64,000 nucleotides of DNA from Vibrio ruber DSM 16370 (GTDB lineage Bacteria > Pseudomonadota > Gammaproteobacteria > Enterobacterales > Vibrionaceae): NCBI RefSeq assembly GCF_900163965.1, contig NZ_FULE01000014.1, positions 248,001 through 312,000 of the forward strand, read 5' to 3'. The position numbers and the translations under genes were made by a program. Numbering within the stretch: position 1 is the stretch's first letter; each line of letters opens with the position of its first letter. Under the pieces are notes generated by a model. It worked only from the letters and a program-made list of their open reading frames with translations, ran no database searches and had not been told where the DNA came from. Below are positions 7,769 to 17,360 of the stretch, piece by piece.

Positions 7769-10489
7769 ATGCACCATTTAAAACTACCGCTGTCAGGCTT
7801 GCACTGTATGGGCTGTGCCCGAAAAGTAGAACATCAGTTAAAAGCGAATTTGGATGTCGAAATCAGCCATCTATCCCCGTCTCTCATTGAACTGGATACC
7901 GATGCATCCATCAGTGAAGTCGTCAAACATATCGAATCGCTCGGATATCAGGTTGGTCAAAGACAACACTATACATTACAAGGGCTGCACTGTGGGAAAT
8001 GTGTCCAAAAGCTCACCGACCTACTGAGTGAAAGTGAACAAATTCAAGATTTGAACGTGACTAAAACATCGCTTTCTCTGGTGACAACCTTACCGGAGCA
8101 GACCATTATCGATCAAGTCGAATCACTCGGCTATCAAGCCTTTACAGAAGATTCATCCTCAAATAACAACAGCGCACTCCCAGCAACCCAAACAGCAACG
8201 GAATCCACCCCGGCAGCTCCTCCATCTCGCCAGCAGTATCGTGCCGATGTCACAACCAATTTACTTGTGAAAGGGATGACTTGTGCCAGTTGCGTGGCTT
8301 CGGTAGAAAAAGCGCTGCTATCCGTCTCCGGAATTAAGAACGCGCAAGTCAACTTGTCAGAACAGAGTGCTGCAGCCTTTTCAGACCAGCAACCCGATCA
8401 ACAACAGCTCCTTGCAGCGATTCGTTGTGCCGGATATGACGCTGAAATCGTCGATGATCCGGCACAACAACAAGAGAAACAGCAAGCCCATTTAACAGCC
8501 ACACTGAAATATCACCGCCGCAACGCCATTATGGGGTTATTACTAGGCGTGCCAATCATGGCATGGGGTGTCTTCGGCGGCAGTATGCTGATCCAAACTC
8601 AACCACAACAGCTCAGCTGGGGTGTGGTCGGCCTGTTATGCTTAGGGCTGCTTTGTACTGCCGGTAAAAGTTTCTATCAAAGTGCATGGCAAGCACTGCG
8701 CCACAAAAGGGCGACAATGGATACACTGGTCGCATTAGGAACAGGTGTCGCATGGCTTTACTCGATCATGGTCGTGGTCGCTCCAGACTGGTTTCCTATC
8801 CAAGCGCGTCATGTCTATTTCGAAGCTAGCGCCATGATTATCGGTCTTATTTCTTTGGGACATGCGATTGAATCAAAAGCCAAAGCGAAAACCACACAAT
8901 CGTTACAGGCATTGATCCAACTCCAACCCCAACAAGCAACGCTCATTACCGAAAGTGATGATCAAAGCATTCCTGTATCGCAGATAGAGAAAGGAATGCA
9001 TCTGAGAATTAAACCCGGCGATAAACTCCCGGTTGACGGTGTCGTCATAAAAGGCGAATCCTATCTGGATGAATCCATGCTGACCGGAGAACCCATTCCC
9101 ACTCTGAAACGTTCCGGAGATGCCGTCTCTGCAGGAACCATCAATCATGATGGCAGTCTGGTGATTGAAGCAACCGGTGTCGGCAGTGAAACAATGCTGT
9201 CGCGCATTATTCAGATGGTCAGAAGAGCACAAAGTAGTAAACCACCCATAGCAAAACTCGCCGATCAAATATCTGCTGTATTTGTCCCCGTCGTTGTTGC
9301 TATCGCGATTATGGCCGCATTTGTCTGGTTTTGGTTCGGCCCAGAGCCCAAAGTGAGCTATATGCTTGTTGTCGCGACAACCGTTCTGATTATTGCCTGC
9401 CCCTGCGCATTAGGGCTTGCAACCCCACTATCGGTGACGGTTGGTGTCGGTAAGGCCGCAGAGATGGGCATCCTGATCCGTGATGCCGAGGTACTTCAAA
9501 CCACCAGCCACATCGATACGATTGTCTTCGACAAAACAGGAACCTTAACTGAAGGGACACCAAAGGTTCAATCGGTTGACAGTCTTCACCGGGAAGAGCA
9601 CGAGTTGTTATCCATCGTCTATGCGCTGGAGCAACAATCTGAGCACCCATTGGCGAAAGCGGTTTGTGAATACGCCCGCTCGAAACAAATTTCAGCGGCT
9701 CAGATTTCCGCCTTCCAAAATCTCCGGGGGCGTGGTGTTACAGCCAATTATAACGGTCATACCGTTCATATTGGTTCCCAGCATTACATGACATCTTTAG
9801 AGTTCTCATTTGACCAGATCCAGCCCGCGCTTGATAAGGTTCTTGCTCAGGCATGGACACCACTCCTGATTGCTATCGACCAAGAGATTGAGGGTGTAAT
9901 TGCCGTGGCAGATCCGATTAAAGCTGATGCAGCAGAAGCCATTCAGGCACTCAACAAGCTGGGAATAAAAACGGTTATGTTAACGGGCGATCACCACGCT
10001 GTCGCACAAGGCATTGCTCAACAGTTGGGGATTCAGGAAGTCATTGCACAGGTTCTTCCCGATCAAAAAGCAGCACATATTGTCGAATACCAGCAGGCCG
10101 GACACCAAGTCGCGATGGTTGGTGATGGCATCAATGATGCGCCGGCTTTAGCACAGGCAGATCTCGGTATTGCAATGGGAAGTGGCAGTGATGTGGCCAT
10201 CGAAAGTGCTCAGATGACGTTTCTCAACAGCTCTCCACTAGCGATTCTCAATGCAATTTCACTGTCAAAAGCAACCGTCAGAAATATCAGACAGAACCTG
10301 CTCGGTGCTTTTATTTACAACACCCTCGGCATTCCGGTAGCTGCCGGTGTATTGTATCCTTGGTTCGGTTTTCTGCTCAGCCCTGTGATTGCCGGTGCAG
10401 CGATGGCTTTATCATCGATTACCGTGGTGACAAACGCCAACCGGTTACGATTATTCCGCAAACCATATCAACCCCATAATTCAGAATAA
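7769..10489 (+). CDS. copA: Copper-exporting P1B-type ATPase CopA
   Basis: A 906-aa inner-membrane pump that exports Cu(I) using ATP. It begins with three heavy-metal-binding domains with motifs CMGC (13-16), CGKC (75-78) and CASC (172-175). The third carries the classical GMTCASC form and the first two are diverged. Eight membrane helices follow, with the transport-site CPC at 544-546 (ACPCALGLATPLS). The phosphorylated Asp is D588 in DKTGTLTEGTP, the nucleotide-binding HP is in SEHPLAKAV, and the hinge is GDGINDAPAL. It is longer than E. coli CopA (834 aa) because of the extra metal-binding domain. The start has AGAGG behind a CueR-type promoter. The TraB/GumN-like gene that follows is probably co-transcribed. 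Confidence 0.97.
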   Translation: MHHLKLPLSGLHCMGCARKVEHQLKANLDVEISHLSPSLIELDTDASISEVVKHIESLGYQVGQRQHYTLQGLHCGKCVQKLTDLLSESEQIQDLNVTKTSLSLVTTLPEQTIIDQVESLGYQAFTEDSSSNNNSALPATQTATESTPAAPPSRQQYRADVTTNLLVKGMTCASCVASVEKALLSVSGIKNAQVNLSEQSAAAFSDQQPDQQQLLAAIRCAGYDAEIVDDPAQQQEKQQAHLTATLKYHRRNAIMGLLLGVPIMAWGVFGGSMLIQTQPQQLSWGVVGLLCLGLLCTAGKSFYQSAWQALRHKRATMDTLVALGTGVAWLYSIMVVVAPDWFPIQARHVYFEASAMIIGLISLGHAIESKAKAKTTQSLQALIQLQPQQATLITESDDQSIPVSQIEKGMHLRIKPGDKLPVDGVVIKGESYLDESMLTGEPIPTLKRSGDAVSAGTINHDGSLVIEATGVGSETMLSRIIQMVRRAQSSKPPIAKLADQISAVFVPVVVAIAIMAAFVWFWFGPEPKVSYMLVVATTVLIIACPCALGLATPLSVTVGVGKAAEMGILIRDAEVLQTTSHIDTIVFDKTGTLTEGTPKVQSVDSLHREEHELLSIVYALEQQSEHPLAKAVCEYARSKQISAAQISAFQNLRGRGVTANYNGHTVHIGSQHYMTSLEFSFDQIQPALDKVLAQAWTPLLIAIDQEIEGVIAVADPIKADAAEAIQALNKLGIKTVMLTGDHHAVAQGIAQQLGIQEVIAQVLPDQKAAHIVEYQQAGHQVAMVGDGINDAPALAQADLGIAMGSGSDVAIESAQMTFLNSSPLAILNAISLSKATVRNIRQNLLGAFIYNTLGIPVAAGVLYPWFGFLLSPVIAGAAMALSSITVVTNANRLRLFRKPYQPHNSE

Positions 10490-10586
10490 AAAGTGTAATC
10501 ATTTGAGTGAGTAACAGTTGCTTACCGACAGCAACGCAATCTATGCTAGGCGTTCAGATGAATGCCAGAAGATAGGAAACCCACTT

Positions 10587-11465
10587 ATGCAACTCACCCG
10601 TCTGCTTTCAGTCGGTGCCATCATGCTCAGCTTTTATACTCAGGCTGAGCCATTGTACTGGCTTGCCAGTAAGAATCAGATGCAGCTGATGCTATTGGGC
10701 TCGATTCACGTCGGACACCCGGATATGTACCCTTTACCCAAACCGGTGACGGATTTTCTTCGTGACAGTGACGGATTAATTGTCGAAGCCGACATTCGTC
10801 AGGCAAACACATTGCAGTATCCGCCTGTCAAATGGACATCACAACAAGTGCTCTCGGCTTCAGAGCTGGAAAAATTAGAAAGTATCGCTGAACAGTTAAA
10901 CCTCAATGTTCAGCGTCTGAAAGCTTCACCGCCATGGCAAACGGCGATCGGTTTACAAATGCAGGCAATCAGCCGATTAGGGTATCGCGCTGATCTCGGC
11001 ATCGATCAATATATGATTCAGCAGGCAGCGTCAGAATCCATCCCGATTATTGGCCTCGAATCACTCCAGTCGCAAATCGATCTGCTGGCGGGTATGAAGC
11101 AAAATGGCAAAGAACTACTGACAACAACGCTGGCAGACTGGGGAGAAAACACGCATGAGACCGAGTGTTTGGTGGCGAGATGGCATCAGGGTGATCCTGA
11201 GCAGTTAAAACAGCTGATAGACCATCATGACATGTCCCAGGAAATGTCTGAACAGCTTGAAATTCAAAGAAATCATCGCTGGTTAAACCAACTCACGTCC
11301 CCACCGATATTTTCTGAACATCCCTCAAAATATCTCGTTGTCGTTGGCGCCTTACACCTCATCGGTGAGGAAAACTTAATTCAATTGCTGACCAAGCAAG
11401 GGTTCACCGTCACCCGACAAAACACCATTGGGAAAGGGGCCGTTCAGATAGATGAATGTCGCTGA
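10587..11465 (+). CDS. TraB/GumN-family protein (YbaP-like)
   Basis: A 292-aa exported protein of the TraB/GumN family, resembling E. coli YbaP, which also neighbours copA. After a signal peptide (MQLTRLLSVGAIMLSFYTQA) the family signature LLGSIHVGH appears. The segments YRADLGIDQYM, IIGLESLQSQ and the C-terminal VVVGALHLIGEENL match the family. Conserved His and Glu residues suggest a metal-dependent hydrolase-like fold (the Tiki/TraB fold), but no activity is established for bacterial members. I chose the ATG at 10587 because it begins the signal peptide and has AGGA upstream. The longer frame from 10518 adds a polar 23-aa extension. It lies 97 bp from copA. Confidence 0.88.
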   Translation: MQLTRLLSVGAIMLSFYTQAEPLYWLASKNQMQLMLLGSIHVGHPDMYPLPKPVTDFLRDSDGLIVEADIRQANTLQYPPVKWTSQQVLSASELEKLESIAEQLNLNVQRLKASPPWQTAIGLQMQAISRLGYRADLGIDQYMIQQAASESIPIIGLESLQSQIDLLAGMKQNGKELLTTTLADWGENTHETECLVARWHQGDPEQLKQLIDHHDMSQEMSEQLEIQRNHRWLNQLTSPPIFSEHPSKYLVVVGALHLIGEENLIQLLTKQGFTVTRQNTIGKGAVQIDECR

Positions 11466-11507
11466 ATGATAATCAGCGACAGAAAGAGCTGGTTGAGAGC
11501 CGAAAAC

Positions 11508-11538
11508 GAAAAAAGCCTCAGCAAGATGCTGAGGCTTT
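11508..11538 (-). terminator. Intrinsic terminator of tRNA-Pro
   Basis: Stem AAGCCTCAGCA (11513-11523) and TGCTGAGGCTT (11527-11537) with a 3-nt loop, followed by a T-run on the minus strand. It lies 8 bp past the tRNA 3' end. Confidence 0.9.
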
Positions 11539-11545
11539 CAGAATG

Positions 11546-11622
<77 letters not shown>

Positions 11623-11669
11623 AGTATTGCTCCGTTGGACGACGATCAACTGCGTCTCAACGGATGGGT

Positions 11670-11697
11670 ATAATACGGATTCTGATTATAGACGCAA
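11670..11697 (-). promoter_or_regulatory. Sigma-70 promoter of tRNA-Pro
   Basis: On the minus strand, -35 TTGCGT (11692-11697) and -10 TATTAT (11670-11675) with a 16-bp spacer. It would start transcription about 40 nt before the mature tRNA. Confidence 0.6.
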
Positions 11698-11815
11698 CTC
11701 ATTTTCGCTGATTTTTTTAAAAAAATAATCAAGTGTTCAAAAGACGTCCATCTCTGACTATAAATGTGACAATGAACACATGAATTTCAACAAATAAGCA
11801 ACTTCCTCAATACAC

Positions 11816-11829
11816 TTGATCCAGATCAT
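11816..11829. promoter_or_regulatory. FNR-like box in the tRNA-Pro/smrA gap
   Basis: TTGATCCAGATCAT matches nine of ten FNR consensus positions. A -10-like TATGTT (11852-11857) lies at the right distance for a class II FNR promoter starting near 11864 on the plus strand. See the candidate RNA downstream. Confidence 0.45.
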
Positions 11830-11863
11830 CACTTTATTCATTGACTCACTTTATGTTTAACAC

Positions 11864-12082
11864 GTCTTCGCAACTTTGAAGAAACACCGCTTGAAACTGA
11901 ACGTCAGGGTTTTGCTTTGACATACAGATCGTCATTGCGTCAACACAGTTTGGTCACATGTGTCGTTTCTTATCACAAAGTCATGAATGACAAATCTCCT
12001 CACTAGATCGCTTAGCTCCTGTAAAAAACAGTTATAAGCTATGCACCGGAGCGGACTCTTTTCCACTCCGGTTTTTTATTTT
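11864..12082 (+). ncRNA. Candidate small RNA ending at an orphan terminator
   Basis: The 655-bp gap between tRNA-Pro and smrA has no convincing gene, yet it contains a strong plus-strand terminator (12045-12082) about 195 bp upstream of smrA, with an FNR-like box and a -10-like element further up. The simplest reading is a noncoding transcript of up to about 220 nt. In E. coli the FNR-activated sRNA FnrS lies a few genes from smrA, but I see no clear match to its conserved core here. The 5' end is a guess. Confidence 0.35.
12045..12082 (+). terminator. Orphan intrinsic terminator
   Basis: Stem ACCGGAG (12045-12051) and CTCCGGT (12066-12072), followed by TTTTTTATTTTT. No gene lies directly upstream on the plus strand. 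Confidence 0.8.
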
Positions 12083-12277
12083 TATCCGCTGAAAATTGTT
12101 CCCCGATCCCTCAAGTGTAATTCTTTTGTCAATACACCAATTTAGCCGATATACCACGTTAATAACGCACACCTTTGGTAAATGAATGTTGCGAGAGTCT
12201 TGCATCTGAAAATCACTTCGGTATATATACCAAATCACCTCAAGGTACGTGATGTACAACCACTCGGAGGAATACGC

Positions 12278-12859
12278 ATGTCTCAGGAAGATTTCGAGTT
12301 ATTTCAGCAAATGATGGAAGATGTCAAACCTCTGAAACACGATACGGCCGAACTCAAAAAAGCCTTGCAGATTACTGATACACACCTCGCCCGCCAAGAA
12401 GCAGCGATGAAACTAGAACAGCATGAATCTGATTACCTGTCTCTGGAACATGCGCCACAAATCAGGCCTCATGATCTGATTGAGTTTAAAAGAAACGGGG
12501 TTCAGGACGGTGTTTACAGAAAACTCAGGCTAGGTAAATACCCGGTTCAGGCTCGCTTGGATTTGCATCGAAAAACGCTGGAGCAAGCACGTGATGAAAT
12601 CGTGAAATTTTTACGTCAGTGTATGCGCATGGACATTCGAACCGTCCTGATCATTCACGGCAAAGGCGAACATTCAAACCCACCGGCCCTGATGAAAAGC
12701 TATGTATCATACTGGCTTCCCCAAATCGAAGAAGTCCAGTGTGTCCACAGCGCACAGCGTTTCCATGGCGGAAGCGGCGCACTTTATGTGCTCCTGCGTA
12801 AAAGTCAGGTACAAAAGCAGGAAAACCGTGAGCGACACCAGAAAAGACGCCCTCATTAA
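12278..12859 (+). CDS. smrA: Smr-domain endonuclease SmrA
   Basis: A 193-aa Smr (small MutS-related) protein. The N-terminal part starts MSQEDFELFQQMMEDVKPL as in SmrA rather than SmrB. The Smr domain runs from about residue 90 with the catalytic-type motif LDLHRKTLEQARDEI, then TVLIIHGKGEHS and a C-terminal HGGSGALYVLL. Smr domains nick DNA or cleave RNA and some members act on collided ribosomes. The role of SmrA is less defined. The start at 12278 has a strong GGAGGAA, and the upstream frame from 12182 is not needed. The tail is Lys/Arg/His-rich. Confidence 0.92.
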   Translation: MSQEDFELFQQMMEDVKPLKHDTAELKKALQITDTHLARQEAAMKLEQHESDYLSLEHAPQIRPHDLIEFKRNGVQDGVYRKLRLGKYPVQARLDLHRKTLEQARDEIVKFLRQCMRMDIRTVLIIHGKGEHSNPPALMKSYVSYWLPQIEEVQCVHSAQRFHGGSGALYVLLRKSQVQKQENRERHQKRRPH

Positions 12860-12930
12860 CCGAAAAGCCACCAGCCAATATCGGTTATCGACGCCCTTCA
12901 CATCAAAAATCAATCAAAAATCAGACCCTA

Positions 12931-12968
12931 AAAAAACAGTCAGACTTCGCCAGACTGACTGTTTTTTT
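12931..12968. terminator. Bidirectional terminator between smrA and upp
   Basis: Stem CAGTCAG (12937-12943) and CTGACTG (12955-12961), with A6 on one side and T7 on the other. It serves both convergent genes. Confidence 0.88.
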
Positions 12969-12984
12969 ATCTGATAAAGCGGAC

Positions 12985-13611
12985 TTACTTAGTACCGAAG
13001 ATTTTATCACCGGCATCACCAAGACCGGGCACAATATAACCTTGTTGATTCAGATGATCATCGATAGCAGCAGTGTACAGCTCAACGTCAGGATGCGCTT
13101 TTTCCAAAGCCCGGATCCCTTCAGGCGCGGCAACCAAAACCAAGACTTTAAATTGTGTACATCCCTGCGCTTTAAGCAGATCAATCGTTGCGATCATCGA
13201 ACCACCGGTCGCCAACATTGGGTCAACCACCAAAGCAATTCGCTCCTCAATATTTGAAGCAATCTTATTAAAATAAGGAACCGGCTCAAGCGTTTCTTCA
13301 TCCCGATAAATTCCGACGACACTAATACGCGCACTCGGTATATGTTCAAGCACCCCATCCATCATGCCTAATCCCGCACGCAGGATCGGCACAACCGTCA
13401 CCTTTTTACCCTTGAGTTGATCGACTTCAACAGCACCGTTCCAACCTTCAATCGTCACTTTCTCGGTTTCAAAGTCCGCCGTTGCTTCATAAGTGAGCAG
13501 GCTGCCCACTTCAGTGGCTAGCTCACGAAAACGCTTGGTACTGACATCTCTCTCTCTCATCAAACCCAATTTGTGTTTGACAAGCGGGTGCTTCACTTCA
13601 ACAACTTTCAT
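12985..13611 (-). CDS. upp: Uracil phosphoribosyltransferase
   Basis: A 208-aa enzyme of pyrimidine salvage that joins uracil and PRPP to UMP. It shows the PRPP-binding loop ([20 protein letters not shown]), the early [14 protein letters not shown] segment and the C-terminal uracil-binding loop ([16 protein letters not shown]). I chose the ATG at 13611 over frames that add five residues because the GGAG at 13618-13621 is 6 nt away and the length equals E. coli Upp. It is divergent from purMN, as in enterobacteria. Confidence 0.97.
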   Translation of the reverse strand: MKVVEVKHPLVKHKLGLMRERDVSTKRFRELATEVGSLLTYEATADFETEKVTIEGWNGAVEVDQLKGKKVTVVPILRAGLGMMDGVLEHIPSARISVVGIYRDEETLEPVPYFNKIASNIEERIALVVDPMLATGGSMIATIDLLKAQGCTQFKVLVLVAAPEGIRALEKAHPDVELYTAAIDDHLNQQGYIVPGLGDAGDKIFGTK

Positions 13612-13765
13612 CTGCATCTCCGACATTCAATCAAATAAACTTTCCGATTATACATACTTTCTATCGTTAATTTTATCCTTAACCTCTGGGAATATCATGA
13701 TTTAGCGCATTGAGAAGCCATGATTGCCATCAATTTTCAGTCTGTCCCGCCGGATAAAAAAATCA

Positions 13766-13781
13766 GCGCAAACGTTTTCCT
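13766..13781 (+). promoter_or_regulatory. PurR box upstream of purM
   Basis: GCGCAAACGTTTTCCT closely matches the PurR consensus ACGCAAACGTTTNCNT. It lies 65-80 bp before the purM GTG, where PurR with hypoxanthine or guanine would repress purMN. Confidence 0.8.
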
Positions 13782-13845
13782 TTTACTTTTTTCCCCTGTA
13801 GAATAGCGCCGTTTTCATATCCAACCAAAGAACGAGGATGACCCC

Positions 13846-14886
13846 GTGAGTGGCAAGAACACATCTCTGAGCTATAAAGATGCAGGCGTTGATATTGATG
13901 CAGGCAACGCGCTTGTAGAGCGAATTAAAGGTGCAGTAAAGAAAACGCGTCGCCCGGAAGTAATGGGTGGTATCGGTGGTTTCGGTGCCCTGTGTGAATT
14001 ACCTACCAAATATAAGCACCCGGTGCTTGTATCAGGAACGGACGGTGTCGGTACTAAATTACGTCTGGCACTGGATATGAAAAAGCATGACACGATCGGA
14101 ATCGATTTAGTCGCAATGTGCGTCAACGATTTGATTGTACAAGGTGCTGAACCGCTATTTTTCCTTGACTATTATGCGACCGGCAAACTGGATGTTGATA
14201 CAGCAGCAGACGTGGTTTCAGGGATTGCCGAAGGTTGTCTTCAGGCTGGATGCGCGCTGATCGGCGGAGAAACCGCAGAGATGCCCGGCATGTATGAGGG
14301 TGACGATTACGATGTCGCCGGGTTCTGTGTTGGTGTCGTCGAAAAAGAAGCGATTATCGACGGTTCTAAAGTTGAATCCGGAAACAGTCTGATTGCTGTC
14401 GGCTCAAGTGGCCCTCATTCCAATGGCTATTCACTGATCCGTAAAATTCTGGAAGTCTCTAATGCGGATAAATCCGAATTGCTGGAAGGAAAATCAGTTG
14501 GTGAACACTTACTCGAACCAACAAAAATCTATATCAAGTCAGCACTAAAGCTAGTTGCTGAACATGATATTCACGCCATTTCTCATATTACCGGTGGCGG
14601 GTTCTGGGAAAATATTCCTCGCGTTTTACCACAAGGCACCAAAGCGGTTATCGATGGCAGCAGTTGGGAATGGCCGGCTATTTTCAAATGGCTGCAAGAA
14701 AAAGGAAATGTCGATACTTACGAAATGTACCGCACTTTCAACTGTGGTGTCGGTTTGATTATCGCATTGCCAGAAGCACAAGCTCAGGCCGCAGTCGAAC
14801 TTCTCCGGTCAGAAGGAGAAAACGCTTGGGTTATCGGACATATAGCAGAAGCACAGGCTGACGAAGCGCAAGTAGAGATTAAATAG
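13846..14886 (+). CDS. purM: Phosphoribosylformylglycinamidine cyclo-ligase (AIR synthetase)
   Basis: A 346-aa ATP-dependent enzyme that closes FGAM to AIR, the fifth step of purine synthesis. Family motifs are visible: [20 protein letters not shown] at the start, [44 protein letters not shown], the Gly-rich [26 protein letters not shown], and [16 protein letters not shown]. Length and content match E. coli PurM (345 aa). The GTG start is the only fitting one, since the nearby ATG frame stops at once. It forms an operon with purN, 3 bp downstream, under a PurR box. Confidence 0.98.
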   Translation: MSGKNTSLSYKDAGVDIDAGNALVERIKGAVKKTRRPEVMGGIGGFGALCELPTKYKHPVLVSGTDGVGTKLRLALDMKKHDTIGIDLVAMCVNDLIVQGAEPLFFLDYYATGKLDVDTAADVVSGIAEGCLQAGCALIGGETAEMPGMYEGDDYDVAGFCVGVVEKEAIIDGSKVESGNSLIAVGSSGPHSNGYSLIRKILEVSNADKSELLEGKSVGEHLLEPTKIYIKSALKLVAEHDIHAISHITGGGFWENIPRVLPQGTKAVIDGSSWEWPAIFKWLQEKGNVDTYEMYRTFNCGVGLIIALPEAQAQAAVELLRSEGENAWVIGHIAEAQADEAQVEIK

Positions 14887-14889
14887 TTC

Positions 14890-15537
14890 ATGAAAAGTAT
14901 TGTCGTTTTAGTTTCGGGCAACGGGACCAACTTACAAGCCATCATTGATGCTTGTGACTCAAAAATGCCCAATGGCAGAGTGACTGCTGTTTTTTCAAAC
15001 AAAGCGGATGCTTACGCGCTGGAAAGAGCCAAAAAAGCCAATGCAGCGGCAATCTTTGTCGATCCAAAAGCCTTTGACACGCGTGATGCCTTTGACCGCT
15101 CATTGATGGAACAGATTGATGAGTATGCACCTGACCTGATTATTCTGGCGGGTTATATGCGTATTCTGAGCGCAGAGTTTGTCCGCCATTACATGGGAAA
15201 GATGATTAATATTCATCCTTCACTATTACCGAAGTATCCCGGACTGAATACTTATCAGAGGGCCATTCTCGCCGGAGATGAGGAACACGGCACAAGTGTT
15301 CATTTCGTGACGGAACAACTGGATGGTGGCCCTGTCATTCTACAAGCCCGGGTTCCTATCGATGACGATGATACCATTGAGTCCCTGACCCGTAAGGTTC
15401 AACAACAAGAACACCGGATCTACCCACTGGTGGCACAATGGTTTGTTGAAGACCGGGTCGAAATGCGTGACGGCAAAGCCTATCTTGATGGCGAACAACT
15501 GGGCATTCATGGCTATAAAGGCCATTCGGCGCGTTAA
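14890..15537 (+). CDS. purN: Phosphoribosylglycinamide formyltransferase (GART)
   Basis: A 215-aa enzyme transferring the formyl group of 10-formyl-THF to GAR, the third step of purine synthesis. It shows the substrate loop VLVSGNGTNLQAIID, the folate-site signature (MINIHPSLLPKYPGLNT) with the catalytic Asn-His-Asp set (N and H here, D in QLDGGPVILQ), and DLIILAGYMRIL. The gene follows purM after 3 bp and ends at a strong terminator. Confidence 0.97.
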   Translation: MKSIVVLVSGNGTNLQAIIDACDSKMPNGRVTAVFSNKADAYALERAKKANAAAIFVDPKAFDTRDAFDRSLMEQIDEYAPDLIILAGYMRILSAEFVRHYMGKMINIHPSLLPKYPGLNTYQRAILAGDEEHGTSVHFVTEQLDGGPVILQARVPIDDDDTIESLTRKVQQQEHRIYPLVAQWFVEDRVEMRDGKAYLDGEQLGIHGYKGHSAR

Positions 15538-15563
15538 GTCAGCAACTCCCTTTCTATTTCTGA

Positions 15564-15591
15564 AAAGCGGCTCTCCAGCCGCTTTTTTTAT
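15564..15591 (+). terminator. Intrinsic terminator of purMN
   Basis: Stem AAAGCGGCT and AGCCGCTTT with loop CTCC, ending in a T-run. It cleanly separates purMN from the cassette that follows. Confidence 0.92.
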
Positions 15592-15694
15592 ATCCTGCAT
15601 CTGGTTCAATACCATACAACATTTTCTCCACCGACTGACTCACAACATGACGATGGTATGGAGCTCACCCGTTTCGGAAAAAAAATGCGCCAGC

Positions 15695-15723
15695 TTGCAT
15701 AATAACAATACAAAGACTATGGT
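15695..15723 (+). promoter_or_regulatory. Candidate promoter of the radical SAM operon
   Basis: TTGCAT (15695-15700) and TATGGT (15718-15723) with a 17-bp spacer, 30 bp before the first gene. It is a moderate sigma-70 match. With the purMN terminator upstream, the operon needs its own promoter in this 160-bp gap. Confidence 0.4.
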
Positions 15724-15753
15724 TATTAGAATGCAAATAGACTGGATATAAAT

Positions 15754-16623
15754 ATGTTAGATATCAATACATTATTATTAGATTTCCGTATTACTTCTTA
15801 TTGCAATCTCGACTGTGACTTATGCTTCAGAAATCCCGGCATTGCAGACCAATCAACCGAAAGTGCATTGAAGGTATTAGATAAAATGTACCAAGTCGGA
15901 TTCCGTCGCGTCGGGTTCACCGGTGGAGAGCCCACCACCAGAAAAGATTTTCTCGTCTTAATTGAACACGCCAAAAAACTCGGCTTTATGACTTATCTGT
16001 CAACCGTCGGTCACCGCTTCATTATGGACCACGAGCGGTTAAACGGTGTGCTGGACTGGGTTGGAATGCCCATTGATGGGATAGAAAAACAAACCAACTG
16101 TGATATCAGAAGTGACAAGATGGGAAATCAGCATCGCGTGATCAAAGATATCCTGACTTGGTTATCACAGACAAATAACACCATTAATATCAAACTTACT
16201 ACTGTTGTTTCTCAAACCAATGCACATCAAATCTCCGACATTGTGCGCTGGGTAAATAGTTTCCCCTATAAAATTCAGTCGTGGCGATTTTATCAGTTTT
16301 GTCCGCTCGGCGTGGGTAAAGAAAAACGAGATAAGTTAGAAATCGATACTGACTTATTTATCAGCACAATGAAGCAGACAAAAAATGAATTTCCGGATCT
16401 GCCACTGAGCTGGGCAACTTTTGAAGAACGTGACAAAGCCAATATTGTGATGGAGCCCAACTTTGATGTCATTATTCCCGACGGTGAAAACTATACCTAT
16501 CTGTGTAATATGGAAAAAGACTCTCCGGAACAAATTATTCACCATATTTTTGGTCAGCCTGAAATTATGCAGAAATGTGAAAACAATCGATTCTGGCTCG
16601 ATGAAATGGAGTTTGTCTCATGA
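15754..16623 (+). CDS. Radical SAM enzyme, possibly viperin/MoaA-like
   Basis: A 289-aa radical SAM protein. The [4Fe-4S] motif CNLDCDLC has cysteines at residues 17, 21 and 24 (CxxxCxxC), followed by Phe25 as in most members. The AdoMet-binding GGEP is at 57-60. The core runs to about residue 200. The C-terminal part has WRFYQFCPLGVG and a hydrophobic-acidic stretch before YLCNM, an order that recalls the C-terminal substrate region of viperins, but no SPASM-type Cys cluster is present. Because it is coupled to a nucleotide kinase and a NUDIX hydrolase, a nucleotide is the likely substrate. Alternatives are a MoaA-like or unrelated sugar- or peptide-modifying enzyme. The ribosome binding site is weak and the gene looks AT-richer than its neighbours, which suggests transfer. 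It overlaps the next gene by 4 bp (ATGA). Confidence 0.85.
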   Translation: MLDINTLLLDFRITSYCNLDCDLCFRNPGIADQSTESALKVLDKMYQVGFRRVGFTGGEPTTRKDFLVLIEHAKKLGFMTYLSTVGHRFIMDHERLNGVLDWVGMPIDGIEKQTNCDIRSDKMGNQHRVIKDILTWLSQTNNTINIKLTTVVSQTNAHQISDIVRWVNSFPYKIQSWRFYQFCPLGVGKEKRDKLEIDTDLFISTMKQTKNEFPDLPLSWATFEERDKANIVMEPNFDVIIPDGENYTYLCNMEKDSPEQIIHHIFGQPEIMQKCENNRFWLDEMEFVS

Positions 16624-17360
16624 ATAAACACCACCTCTATACCCCGCCATGGGCAAGCAGTGAATTACCGGATATACAGGATGCCCACCCGGTATATATT
16701 GTCCTGTCCGGTAACTCTGGTGTTGGGAAAAGCACATTACTCCGTTCGATCTCCACCCATATTTATGAAAATAATTCCCGGACAATTGCGATTGATGAAA
16801 AATCACTTCATCATCCATTACTACAAGACCTTTTTGATAAGCCAGCAACGTATGGCTATCCGTTACAGCTTAATTTTATGATCCAACGAGTGCTGCTGGT
16901 TAAATCTTGGCTAGATAAAGGCGTTAATGTTATTATGGAACGCTCTCATATTGAGGATTATATATTTGCAAATTTTATGTATAAGCAAAAATATATATCC
17001 AGAGAACAGCATCAAGCGTATATGTCTTTATGGCATCAACTCACGGATATAATCCCCGATCCTGATGTGATTGTTTACATGAATTTTCCACCCGAATTTT
17101 CATTAAAAAATTTATCCAATGATGAGTCAAAAGGCATTCGTCCCCGGGAATTTCCTGATGAAGCAACCAAACAACGCTGGATTCATGGTTGGGGAGAAGA
17201 ATATCAGTCACTGATTGATAACTTACCGACGCATTTGAAAGAGCGAGTCGTTGAATACAATCAGCAAATGACCGTTGAAACCATTACCAATCTCGTGATT
17301 AATAAAATTCAGAATAAACAGGAGCCTTTATGCGACAGCGAACTATTGTTTGCCCCTTGA
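16620..17360 (+). CDS. Deoxynucleoside-kinase-like P-loop kinase
   Basis: A 246-aa P-loop kinase of the deoxynucleoside kinase type. The Walker A loop is GNSGVGKST (31-39). The family's Y-x-x-x-LQ...R substrate helix is seen as [13 protein letters not shown] (78-90), and the E-R-S motif at 107-109 ([12 protein letters not shown]) supplies the catalytic Arg region. A later [13 protein letters not shown] strand matches the dNK core. Members phosphorylate (deoxy)nucleosides to monophosphates, and the preferred base cannot be read here. It starts inside the radical SAM stop (4-bp overlap) with GGAG upstream, and its own end overlaps the NUDIX gene by 31 bp. The DNA is visibly AT-rich. A role in supplying or activating a nucleotide for the radical SAM enzyme is inferred. 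Confidence 0.82.
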   Translation: MNKHHLYTPPWASSELPDIQDAHPVYIVLSGNSGVGKSTLLRSISTHIYENNSRTIAIDEKSLHHPLLQDLFDKPATYGYPLQLNFMIQRVLLVKSWLDKGVNVIMERSHIEDYIFANFMYKQKYISREQHQAYMSLWHQLTDIIPDPDVIVYMNFPPEFSLKNLSNDESKGIRPREFPDEATKQRWIHGWGEEYQSLIDNLPTHLKERVVEYNQQMTVETITNLVINKIQNKQEPLCDSELLFAP

